Of a stretch of DNA of 6,280 nucleotides, positions 1 through 5,734 are shown piece by piece. Under the pieces are notes generated by a model, which did not search any database, was not told where the DNA came from, and worked only from the letters and a program-made list of their open reading frames with translations. Made by a program: the position numbers and the translations under genes. Numbering within the stretch: position 1 is the stretch's first letter; each line of letters starts with the position of its first letter. Source of the stretch: Erysipelotrichaceae bacterium (GTDB taxonomy: Bacteria; Bacillota_I; Bacilli_A; Erysipelotrichales; Erysipelotrichaceae); the NCBI GenBank assembly GCA_020026035.1, contig JAHHRC010000075.1, forward strand, positions 1-6,280, in the 5' to 3' direction.

Positions 1-159
1 GAAAGTGATGTATTATATGTCAATGCAAAGCGAAGATATATCAACCCCTATATTGTAGGCGTTGGTCGTGTTTTGGATGTAGATCAAGAGTTAAAAGAAG
101 AAGTCGATGCGTTTTTGAATGTGTCGTTTGACTATGGGATAAGAGGTATGTATGAATAA
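1..159 (+). CDS. 3' end of an unrecognised protein (start lies outside the window)
   Basis: Frame 1 is open from the first base to a TAA stop at 157-159, giving the last 52 residues of a protein that begins upstream. The visible part reads ESDVLYVNAKRRYINPYIVG and continues with a charged stretch (DQELKEEVD) to end in GIRGMYE. It has no membrane segment, signal or cysteine. I do not recognise the family from this fragment. Its stop lies 8 nt inside the start of rdgB, and the rdgB ribosome binding site is within its last codons, so the two are almost certainly co-transcribed and probably translationally coupled. Codon use looks like that of its neighbours. Confidence 0.75.
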   Translation, partial: ESDVLYVNAKRRYINPYIVGVGRVLDVDQELKEEVDAFLNVSFDYGIRGMYE

Positions 160-748
160 GAAAACAATTATGATTGCGACTGGAAATGCAAATAAAGTAA
201 AAGAGTTTAAAGAAATGTTAGAGGGAAGAGGGTATGAAGTCTTGTCTTTAAAAGATCTTGATGAAAGTATTGAGATTGTAGAAGATGGCGATACGTTTGC
301 AAGTAATGCGATTAAGAAGGCACAGTCGGTTGTTGATGCACTTGGGATTATGGCCATTGCGGATGATTCTGGTTTAGAGATTGATGCTTGGGATAAGAAG
401 CCAGGTGTTCAGTCGGCTCGTTTCTTAGGGCATGACACACCATATTCGTATAAGAATCAAGTGATCTTAGAGCGTATGCAAAATGAAGAGAATCGTACTT
501 GTCGCTATGTATGTGCGATTGCGATTTGCGATGTGAATCAAGAACCAATTGTGTTTGAGGATTGTGTAGAAGGAAGTATTGTGAAAGAAATTCGTGGTGA
601 GAATGGGTTTGGGTATGATCCGATTTTCTACTATGAACCATTTGGAAAAACGATGGCAGAAATGAGCAAAGAAGAAAAACATTCGATTTCCCATCGTGGC
701 AAAGCAGTAAAGAAGTTAGAGGCCTATCTTGAAGACAAGAAGATGTAA
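152..748 (+). CDS. rdgB: RdgB/HAM1 family non-canonical purine NTP pyrophosphatase (XTP/dITP diphosphatase)
   Basis: This enzyme hydrolyses dITP, XTP and ITP to the monophosphate plus pyrophosphate in the cytosol, keeping deaminated purines out of DNA and RNA. At 198 residues it has the normal family length. All hallmark motifs are visible: the substrate loop TGNANK (residues 10-15), metal-binding acidic residues around E44-D46, the catalytic ADDSG (70-74, with Asp71 or Asp72 as the expected general base), PGVQSAR (84-90), GFGYDPIF (152-159) and the base-recognition SHRGKA (180-185). The ATG start overlaps the upstream gene by 8 nt and is preceded by AAGAGG at 141-146 with 5-nt spacing. The gene appears complete and ordinary. 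The 3' end overlaps the next gene by 20 nt. Confidence 0.97.
   Translation: MNKKTIMIATGNANKVKEFKEMLEGRGYEVLSLKDLDESIEIVEDGDTFASNAIKKAQSVVDALGIMAIADDSGLEIDAWDKKPGVQSARFLGHDTPYSYKNQVILERMQNEENRTCRYVCAIAICDVNQEPIVFEDCVEGSIVKEIRGENGFGYDPIFYYEPFGKTMAEMSKEEKHSISHRGKAVKKLEAYLEDKKM
718..722 (+). promoter_or_regulatory. ribosome binding site supporting the TTG start at 729
   Basis: AGAGG lies 6 nt before the TTG at 729, inside the end of rdgB. The downstream membrane protein has no ATG early in its frame, and its first transmembrane segment begins about ten residues after this TTG. The site and spacing therefore support TTG as the true start. Confidence 0.6.
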
Positions 749-1412
749 ATACGAATGTGTACTTGGTACAACGCTTGTACTTATTGCGCTGTTTTTGTGT
801 GTTGTGCGTGTGATTAGTTTTTCAATCCCGTTTTATGCCTATGAATATACGAAGAATCATGTGAGTGATGTTGTTTGTATGAGTGAAGAAGACTTGATGG
901 ATACAACGATTGTATTGTTTGACTATATTCAAGGAAATCGTGATTCTTTGGTGATTGAAAAAGAGATTGCTGGTACAACGAGGGAAGTGTTTACGGGTAG
1001 AGAATTATTGCATATGGTGGATGTTCGGCATTTGTATGCAACTAGTATGCGTGTAATGCTTTGGTGTTTTGTTGGTGGGTGTTTACTAATTGGTCATTCA
1101 ATTGCGTTACAAAAGCATGCAAGACGTAGTATAATGCTATTTGGCTACAAGTATGCTTTATTGATTTTAAGCTTCTTTGTGGTTGTTTTGACAACACTTG
1201 CAATTGCCGACTTTGATGCCTTTTGGGTGAACTTTCATTATTTGTTATTTGACAATGAATTGTTCTTTTTAGACCCAAATCTATCCATCTTAGTAAACAT
1301 GGTGCCAGATCAATTTTTCTTTGATTTGGTGATGGCCATTCTTGTAGGTTTTAGTTGTATTGTGTTGCTTATTGGCTGGTTGTTAGATCGACCAATCCGT
1401 AAGCGTTTGTAG
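729..1412 (+). CDS. DUF1461/TIGR01906 family integral membrane protein
   Basis: This is a 227-residue membrane protein of the TIGR01906 (DUF1461) family, whose biochemical function is not known to me. Four hydrophobic segments are visible at about 12-33, 108-126, 138-160 and 200-220, with a polar extracytoplasmic-looking region between the first two and a basic C-terminus (RPIRKRL). Family-typical motifs are SIPFYAYEYTKN (32-43), the MSEEDLMD block (51-58) followed by FDYIQGNRDSL (64-74), RELLHMVDVRHL (91-102), and FWVNFHYLLFDNELFFLDPN (165-184) followed by a MVPDQFFFD segment. The start is a TTG within the last codons of rdgB, a 20-nt overlap implying translational coupling. The gap to trmL is 18 nt. 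The family match is strong; the role is open. Confidence 0.9.
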   Translation: MKTRRCKYECVLGTTLVLIALFLCVVRVISFSIPFYAYEYTKNHVSDVVCMSEEDLMDTTIVLFDYIQGNRDSLVIEKEIAGTTREVFTGRELLHMVDVRHLYATSMRVMLWCFVGGCLLIGHSIALQKHARRSIMLFGYKYALLILSFFVVVLTTLAIADFDAFWVNFHYLLFDNELFFLDPNLSILVNMVPDQFFFDLVMAILVGFSCIVLLIGWLLDRPIRKRL

Positions 1413-1430
1413 AAAGATGTAGGATTTAAA

Positions 1431-1961
1431 ATGATTAATGTCGTGTTATATGAGCCTTTGATGCCAGCAAATACAGGGAATATCATGCGTACTTGTAAAG
1501 CCTTTGGCTTGCGGTTGCATTTGATTGAACCGTTGGGATTTGAAATCAATGATAAGCAATTACGAAGAGCTGGTTTGGATTATTTACTGGATTTAGACTA
1601 TACGTTGTATCCAAACTATGAAACCTTCTTAGAAACAAACAAAGGGGAATTCTATTTTGTAACACGCTATGGAGATGTACCTCCAGATCATTATGATTAT
1701 ACAAAGGCTGAAGGTGATATTTATTTAGTCTTTGGAAAAGAAAGTACCGGGATTCCATATGAATTATTGCATGATCATTTTGATCATTGTATGCGTATTC
1801 CGATGGTAAAAGAGGCGCGTAGTTTGAATTTATCAAACTGTGTCGCACTTGTTACATATGAGGTATTAAAGCAGTTAGACTACCCACACTTATCAAAAGA
1901 AGAAGTGATTAAGGGCAGTGGGTTTGTGCGTGATTTAGATACGAAAGGATCAAAAGGATGA
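1431..1961 (+). CDS. trmL: TrmL, tRNA (cytidine/uridine-34-2'-O)-methyltransferase (SPOUT family)
   Basis: TrmL is expected to transfer a methyl group from S-adenosylmethionine to the 2'-OH of wobble nucleotide 34 in tRNA-Leu isoacceptors, acting as a homodimer in the cytosol. The SPOUT motifs are clear: motif 1 NTGNIMRTC (residues 14-22, with Arg20), the conserved LIEPLGFEINDKQLRRAGLD stretch (31-50), motif 2 FGKESTGIP (101-109), and motif 3, the trefoil-knot SAM site, RIPMVKEARSLNLSN (122-136) followed by YEVLKQ. The 176-residue length is somewhat above the roughly 155-170 of most TrmL proteins because of a short polar C-terminal extension (about 155-176). ATG at 1431 has AGGA at 1421-1424, 6 nt upstream. 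The TGA stop overlaps the next start as ATGA. Confidence 0.96.
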   Translation: MINVVLYEPLMPANTGNIMRTCKAFGLRLHLIEPLGFEINDKQLRRAGLDYLLDLDYTLYPNYETFLETNKGEFYFVTRYGDVPPDHYDYTKAEGDIYLVFGKESTGIPYELLHDHFDHCMRIPMVKEARSLNLSNCVALVTYEVLKQLDYPHLSKEEVIKGSGFVRDLDTKGSKG

Positions 1962-2161
1962 TTGAATCGATTAGTGATTTCTTAAGTCTTGCAGTTACGA
2001 TTGGCTTTTGTGTTGCAGGAATTGTTGCGTTAGTGGATGCTTCGATGAAGCATCGTGAAGAAAATTTAAAACGGCATGAAGAGTTGTATTATCGCTATTA
2101 TGATGCGATCAGTGATGATTCAAGTGATGAGGATGAAACAGGTCTTTACTACGAAGATTGA
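1958..2161 (+). CDS. small single-pass membrane protein with acidic tail, unknown function
   Basis: This 67-residue gene is coupled to trmL by an ATGA overlap and has AAAGGA at 1944-1949, 8 nt before its ATG. Residues 7-27 form one hydrophobic segment (SDFLSLAVTIGFCVAGIVAL). A basic, amphipathic stretch follows (KHREENLKRH, 31-40), then a tyrosine-rich, strongly acidic tail (YYRYYDAISDDSSDEDE). The positive residues after the helix suggest N-out/C-in topology. I do not recognise a family. The overlap, the ribosome binding site and the terminator directly after its stop support it as a real gene. It could be a small membrane anchor or a lineage-specific accessory protein. Confidence 0.7.
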   Translation: MIESISDFLSLAVTIGFCVAGIVALVDASMKHREENLKRHEELYYRYYDAISDDSSDEDETGLYYED

Positions 2162-2164
2162 TGG

Positions 2165-2194
2165 AAAACCACACCACATGTCGTGTGGTTTTTT
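2165..2194 (+). terminator. intrinsic terminator after the rdgB-trmL cluster
   Basis: AAAACCACAC (2165-2174) and GTGTGGTTTT (2183-2192) form a perfect 10-bp stem around an 8-nt loop, followed by a T-run to 2194. It begins 4 nt after the stop of the small membrane protein. The loop contains the self-complementary ACATGT. The rmuC ribosome binding site starts at the very next base, so some readthrough or a nearby promoter is needed for rmuC. Confidence 0.85.
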
Positions 2195-2201
2195 AAGGAG
2201 G
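2195..2201 (+). promoter_or_regulatory. rmuC ribosome binding site abutting the terminator
   Basis: AAGGAGG is a near-perfect anti-16S match, 6 nt before the rmuC ATG at 2208. It starts immediately after the terminator's T-run, leaving no room for a promoter between the two. Confidence 0.85.
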
Positions 2202-2207
2202 TAAGAC

Positions 2208-3332
2208 ATGGATTATGTAGCAATTGTATGTATTGTTTGTTTGCTTGTAATGCTTGTGGTTGTAGGAGTTACGTTACAGAAAGTAAAAGACACAAATAAG
2301 ACAATGCAACAAATGTTTGAACAAGAAAAAATGCATAAAGAAAATGAGATGTTGAACTTTCAGCAGGAACTATTGAAACAGATGGTAACGTATCAAACAA
2401 ATATCTCTAACTCTTTGCAATCCGATCTGCATCAATTTATGCAGACAAATGCAAACCAATTGAACCAGTTTAAACAAGATACCTCGATGCAATTTGCACG
2501 ATTTGATCAACGTGTGAGTACTTCGATGTTAAAAACCGTGGAACAAACAAATCTTAGTTTTGTATCGATGAAGGAAGAAATGACACGGATCAAAGCTTCG
2601 CAAGAAGAGCTTTTGAAGATGCAAGGTTCGATTCGTAGTTTGCAAGATATCTTAAACGATAAAAAGACAAGAGGCATCTATGGAGAAATTGAGTTGTATT
2701 CGCTTTTGAAACAAGTGTATGGACTCGATGAAACGAAATGGATGAAACAGGTTCGTTTGTCAAATGGGTCCATTGCGGATTGTGTATTATTTGCACCAGA
2801 GCCATTAGGCAATATTGTGATTGATTCGAAGTTTCCATTAGAAAACTACAATCGTTTATTAAGTAGTGATGAAGCGATTGCAAATAAAGCTAGAAGTGCG
2901 TTTGCGAGTGATTTGAAGAAGCATGTCAATGCGATCGCCGATAAGTATTTGATCCAACAAGAAACGGCTGAGATTGCCTATATGTTTGTGCCTGCGGAAT
3001 CTGTATTTGCAAAGATTTATGCAAGGTTTCAAGAAGTTGTGCAATATGCCTATAGTCGTAATGTATACATTGTGTCTCCTACGACATTGATGGCGTATTT
3101 GACAGCGATGAAGGCGATTTATTTAAGTATTCAACGCAATGAAAAGGCGGAACAGATTCAAAAAGAATATGTCAAATTAGCGACTGAGTTTGAACGGTTT
3201 GAAACACGGTACAATGCAGTGTTCAATGATTTTGAAAAGACGTATAAGGCGATGCAAGATGTACGGATTACACAAAATAAGATTATGAATCGATTTGCGT
3301 CGATTGTAGAAGTGAATTTCGATCAGAAGTAA
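2208..3332 (+). CDS. rmuC: RmuC family protein (DNA recombination protein, predicted nuclease fold)
   Basis: RmuC proteins limit recombination at inverted repeats in E. coli and carry a restriction-endonuclease-like core; their exact biochemical action is unsettled. This 374-residue copy has an N-terminal membrane anchor (about 3-22), then a long glutamine-rich predicted coiled coil (about 25-150). The core domain follows: RGIYGE (155-160), IADCVLF (189-195), IVIDSKFPLENY (203-214), YMFVPAESVF (258-267) and IVSPTTLMAYL (288-298). Candidate catalytic residues of the PD-(D/E)XK type are Glu160, Asp191, Asp206 and Lys208, all present. Length is slightly short for the family because the coiled coil is compact. 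It has an excellent AAGGAGG site, and yitT-family follows after 17 nt, so the two probably share a transcript. Confidence 0.96.
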   Translation: MDYVAIVCIVCLLVMLVVVGVTLQKVKDTNKTMQQMFEQEKMHKENEMLNFQQELLKQMVTYQTNISNSLQSDLHQFMQTNANQLNQFKQDTSMQFARFDQRVSTSMLKTVEQTNLSFVSMKEEMTRIKASQEELLKMQGSIRSLQDILNDKKTRGIYGEIELYSLLKQVYGLDETKWMKQVRLSNGSIADCVLFAPEPLGNIVIDSKFPLENYNRLLSSDEAIANKARSAFASDLKKHVNAIADKYLIQQETAEIAYMFVPAESVFAKIYARFQEVVQYAYSRNVYIVSPTTLMAYLTAMKAIYLSIQRNEKAEQIQKEYVKLATEFERFETRYNAVFNDFEKTYKAMQDVRITQNKIMNRFASIVEVNFDQK

Positions 3333-3338
3333 GAGGAG
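3331..3338 (+). promoter_or_regulatory. ribosome binding site bearing on the TTG (3350) versus ATG (3362) start
   Basis: AAGAGGAG overlaps the rmuC stop codon. It is 11 nt before the in-frame TTG at 3350 but 23 nt before the ATG at 3362, so TTG is the better start although its spacing is on the long side. The four extra residues (MNNV) do not affect any domain. Confidence 0.6.
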
Positions 3339-3349
3339 TCAAGAGTTTC

Positions 3350-4225
3350 TTGAATAATGTTATGAGTAAAACAAAACATGAGTTACATACAACAACACTA
3401 GTGATGATTATTGTCTCATCGGCGATTTATGCCTTTGGGATTGATACCTTTGTAAAATCTGGAAATTTATTTCCAGGTGGGTTTGCAGGTATTTCTCGAT
3501 TGATTTCGGAGATTACGATTCAATTTACGAATGTGCCGATTTCGTTTTCGTTTGTGTATTTTACATTGAATACCATTACAACGATGATTGTTTGGAAGAA
3601 GATTGGCCATAAGTTTATTAAGTTATCGATTCTTTGGTATACGTTGACATCTTTGTTTACGGCCTTGTTTGTACAGATTCCAATTACCCAAGATCCATTG
3701 TTGGTAGCGGTATTTGGTGGTTTGTTAAATGGGGTAGCGATTGGGATTGCCTTACAAAACAATGCAAGTTCTGGTGGGTTTGACTTTATTGCGATTGTGT
3801 TTTCGATGAAGTACAACATGCCGATGTGGCGTTATGTGATGATGGCCAATGCGATGATTCTTGTCATTGCGGGGTTAATCTTTGGTTGGAATGATGCGTT
3901 GTATTCGATTATTTTCCAATTTGTATCAACGCAAGTTGTTTCAACGATGCATCAAAGGTATAAGCTTACAAGAGTAGAAGTTGTGACAAATCAACCGGAA
4001 GAGATTTGTTCACAGGTCTTTCATACGGTGCGTCATGGGATTACGAAGGTTCCATGTGAGGGTGGGTTTACGCATCAATCAAGATGGTTGTTGTTAATGA
4101 CGATTAATACGTATCAATTAAAAGAAGTCATTCAGGCGATTAAGGGTGTTGATCCTTGTGCCTTTGTGACGGTTTCTTCAGTAGAAAAGATTATTGGAAA
4201 CTATTACCAAAAACCACTTGAGTAG
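3350..4225 (+). CDS. YitT family membrane protein (DUF161-like membrane region plus DUF2179)
   Basis: This is a 291-residue polytopic inner-membrane protein of the YitT family. Some members are described as transporters, but the substrate of this one cannot be read from the sequence. Five or so hydrophobic segments lie at about 16-35, 66-82, 92-110, 117-137 and 163-180. Conserved family motifs are SGNLFPGGFAGISRLI (37-52) and GLLNGVAIGIALQNNASSGG (124-143) followed by FDFIA. The cytoplasmic C-terminal DUF2179 domain (about 207-288) includes the VTNQPEEI entry strand, the GITKVPCEGGFT turn, LLLMTINTYQLKEVIQAIK and DPCAFVTVSSVEKIIG. Start is TTG at 3350, with ATG at 3362 as alternative. No terminator is visible after the stop; the mgtE promoter region follows directly. 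Confidence 0.95.
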   Translation: MNNVMSKTKHELHTTTLVMIIVSSAIYAFGIDTFVKSGNLFPGGFAGISRLISEITIQFTNVPISFSFVYFTLNTITTMIVWKKIGHKFIKLSILWYTLTSLFTALFVQIPITQDPLLVAVFGGLLNGVAIGIALQNNASSGGFDFIAIVFSMKYNMPMWRYVMMANAMILVIAGLIFGWNDALYSIIFQFVSTQVVSTMHQRYKLTRVEVVTNQPEEICSQVFHTVRHGITKVPCEGGFTHQSRWLLLMTINTYQLKEVIQAIKGVDPCAFVTVSSVEKIIGNYYQKPLE

Positions 4226-4234
4226 GAATCTTTA

Positions 4235-4264
4235 TTGACGAATGGTTTGCAAACAACTTAATAT
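4235..4264 (+). promoter_or_regulatory. candidate sigma-A promoter for mgtE
   Basis: TTGACG (4235-4240, five of six to the -35 consensus) is separated by 18 nt from TAATAT (4259-4264, four of six to the -10 consensus). An alternative -10 is TATAGG at 4262-4267 with a longer spacer. Transcription would start near 4271, giving a leader of about 105 nt before mgtE. It sits just after the yitT-family stop, where a new promoter would be expected. Confidence 0.45.
4245..4254 (+). promoter_or_regulatory. perfect 10-bp palindrome within the mgtE promoter spacer (possible operator)
   Basis: GTTTGCAAAC is exactly its own reverse complement and lies between the proposed -35 and -10 elements, where a bound repressor would block RNA polymerase. 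I cannot assign it to a known regulator, and a 10-bp palindrome can arise by chance. Confidence 0.3.
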
Positions 4265-4282
4265 AGGTAGTAGAGCAATTTG

Positions 4283-4289
4283 AAAGGAG
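4283..4289 (+). promoter_or_regulatory. ribosome binding site for the leader reading frame
   Basis: AAAGGAG lies 10 nt before the ATG at 4300. The same heptamer recurs at 4362-4368 before mgtE. Its presence mid-leader is the main reason to take the short upstream reading frame seriously. Confidence 0.5.
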
Positions 4290-4299
4290 TGTGGTTTTA

Positions 4300-4413
4300 A
4301 TGTCTTGCCAAATAGAAGAGTGTAGTCAGGTCCCTCCAGCGGGAAGTTTTAAAATCATATTAAAGGAGAATTGCGATGGAAGAAAAAAACGTAAGAGAAT
4401 TACAAGAGTTTAA
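4300..4413 (+). CDS. possible 37-codon leader peptide overlapping the mgtE start out of frame
   Basis: An ATG at 4300, behind a good AAAGGAG site, opens a frame that runs to TAA at 4411-4413, 35 nt past the mgtE start codon and in a different frame. The peptide begins MSCQIEECSQVPPAGSFK and ends in a basic stretch (GRKKRKRITRV) that is simply the other-frame reading of the mgtE 5' end. The front half holds an acidic pair (codons 6-7), two cysteines (3 and 8) and a proline pair (12-13). No family is recognisable. It may be a regulatory upstream frame for the Mg2+ channel or a chance frame; the ribosome binding site is the only positive evidence of translation. Confidence 0.35.
   Translation: MSCQIEECSQVPPAGSFKIILKENCDGRKKRKRITRV
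4331..4344 (+). promoter_or_regulatory. possible anti-Shine-Dalgarno switch element in the mgtE leader
   Basis: TCCCTCC (4331-4337) contains CTCC, complementary to the GGAG of both the leader site (4286-4289) and the mgtE site (4365-4368). It can instead form a local 4-bp hairpin TCCC/GGGA (4331-4334 with 4341-4344). These pairings exclude one another, as in a translational switch, but the helices are short and this is by-eye inference only. Confidence 0.25.
4362..4368 (+). promoter_or_regulatory. mgtE ribosome binding site
   Basis: AAAGGAG, 7 nt before the ATG at 4376, fixes the mgtE start. It lies inside the overlapping leader frame, so translation of that frame would pass through it. Confidence 0.8.
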
Positions 4414-5731
4414 GAAGCTTTTAAACGAGAAGAAATATGCGGCTTTACGTGGTAAGGCACAAGATATGAATGAAGCAGACGTAGCGGAGATAATGTCGAA
4501 TTTAGACGATGTCGATATGTTACGGATGTTCCGTTTATTTCCAAAGGAATTAGCAGCGGATGTCTTTTCGATGCTTGAAAACGATGATCAACAATACATC
4601 ATTACCCAGCTATCCGAAAGTGAAGCAGGTAGTATTATTGATATGTTGCAATCGGATGATGCGGTTGACTTATTAGAAGAAATGCCTGCGAATGTTGTAA
4701 AGCGTTTGCTTGCCAATGCCCGTGAAGATACAAGAGCGGACATTAATCACTTATTGAAGTATGAAGAAGATTCTGCAGGTTCGATTATGACCGTTGAATT
4801 TGTGGATTTGAAAGCGGAAATGACGGTTATGGATGCCATTGATCGCATTCGTGCGGTTGGGTTGGAATCTGAAACTGTAAATACTTGTTATGTATTAAAT
4901 CCAAAGCGTTTATTGCTTGGTACAGTTGCATTACGGTATTTGTTGTTACGGCAGCCGGATGAAATCATTGGCGATTTCATGAATGAAGAAGTGATTTCCT
5001 GTAATACAGGAACGGATCAAGAAAAGGTTGCACAGATTTTTAAGAAGTATGACTTTGAAGCGTTGCCTGTTGTCGATAATGAAAATCGTATGGTAGGTAT
5101 TATTACCGTCGATGACGTTATGGATATCATGGAAGCTGAGATGACGGAAGATATTGAACGCATGGCGGCGATTATTCCTAATGATAAGCCTTACTTAAAA
5201 ACAGGGCCAATTGAGACTTGGAAGAAGCGTTTTCCTTGGTTATTACTCTTGATGGTCTCGGCGACGTTTACGGGTAAGATTATTACGAGTTTTGAATCGG
5301 CTTTGAATCAATATATTATTCTAGCAGCCTATATTCCAATGTTAATGGATACGGGTGGTAATGCGGGTTCACAGGCTTCTACAGAAGTTGTACGTGGCTT
5401 ATCGTTAGATCAGATTCACTTTGAAGACTTCTTCAAGGTAGCTTGGAAAGAAATGCGTGTTGGTTTGATGTGTGGTGCTACACTTGCCTTTGCGAATTTA
5501 GTGAAGTGTGTGTATTTAGACCATGTGTCAATGGCAGTAGCCTTAACGGTATGTATGACCATTATCATGGACGTATTTATTTCAAAGTTAGTATCGAGTA
5601 TGCTTACGATTTTAGTAGATCATGCAAATCTTGATCCAGCAGTCGTAGCTTCACCACTTTTGACAACAATTATTGACGCTTCTTCGTTGATGATTTATTT
5701 CTCAATTGCAAAAGTGATGTTAGGTATATAA
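4376..5731 (+). CDS. mgtE: MgtE family magnesium channel
   Basis: MgtE is a homodimeric Mg2+-gated Mg2+ channel of the plasma membrane. This 451-residue copy matches the family length. It has the acidic helical MgtE_N domain (about 25-130), two CBS domains (about 138-190 and 203-255, the second containing FEALPVVDNENRMVGIITVDD), a connecting plug helix (about 255-285, EMTEDIERMAAIIPND) and five transmembrane helices (about 287-306, 312-338, 362-381, 386-412, 421-449). Pore signatures include PMLMDTGGNAGSQAS (321-335), DPA (420-422) and TTIID, whose Asp434 appears to correspond to the Mg2+-coordinating Asp432 of Thermus thermophilus MgtE. Abundant acidic residues in the cytosolic part fit Mg2+ sensing. 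In helix 4 the usual Gly-x-x-x-Pro before DPA looks replaced (SSMLT). A 48-nt gap precedes the spx-like gene. Confidence 0.98.
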   Translation: MEEKNVRELQEFKKLLNEKKYAALRGKAQDMNEADVAEIMSNLDDVDMLRMFRLFPKELAADVFSMLENDDQQYIITQLSESEAGSIIDMLQSDDAVDLLEEMPANVVKRLLANAREDTRADINHLLKYEEDSAGSIMTVEFVDLKAEMTVMDAIDRIRAVGLESETVNTCYVLNPKRLLLGTVALRYLLLRQPDEIIGDFMNEEVISCNTGTDQEKVAQIFKKYDFEALPVVDNENRMVGIITVDDVMDIMEAEMTEDIERMAAIIPNDKPYLKTGPIETWKKRFPWLLLLMVSATFTGKIITSFESALNQYIILAAYIPMLMDTGGNAGSQASTEVVRGLSLDQIHFEDFFKVAWKEMRVGLMCGATLAFANLVKCVYLDHVSMAVALTVCMTIIMDVFISKLVSSMLTILVDHANLDPAVVASPLLTTIIDASSLMIYFSIAKVMLGI

Positions 5732-5734
5732 AAT
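5706..5734 (+). promoter_or_regulatory. candidate promoter for the spx-like gene, overlapping the end of mgtE
   Basis: TTGCAA (5706-5711, four of six) and TAAAAT (5729-5734, five of six) are separated by 17 nt, giving a start site near 5741. It would allow the regulator to be expressed apart from mgtE, as is common for spx genes. The -35 is weak, and the region is AT-rich enough for chance matches. Confidence 0.35.

Noticed and set aside
1042..1278. Open frames on the - strand (here and at 91-357, 348-641, 467-694, 1310-1549, 1546-1848, 2590-2883, 2859-3044, 3520-3819, 5857-6066)
   Set aside because: All are antisense to genes with clear family motifs and give low-complexity or His/Ser/Asn-rich translations with no recognisable domain, as expected of antisense shadows.
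4201..4230. Terminator after the yitT-family gene
   Set aside because: No GC-containing hairpin followed by a T-run is visible around the stop codon; mgtE may receive some readthrough in addition to its own promoter.
4226..4375. M-box riboswitch upstream of mgtE
   Set aside because: The interval lacks the conserved M-box segments by eye and is too short after the likely transcription start.
5443..5634. 63-codon open frame on the + strand inside mgtE
   Set aside because: It lies wholly within the strongly supported MgtE membrane domain in another frame, has no ribosome binding site and a cysteine-rich composition typical of a shadow frame.
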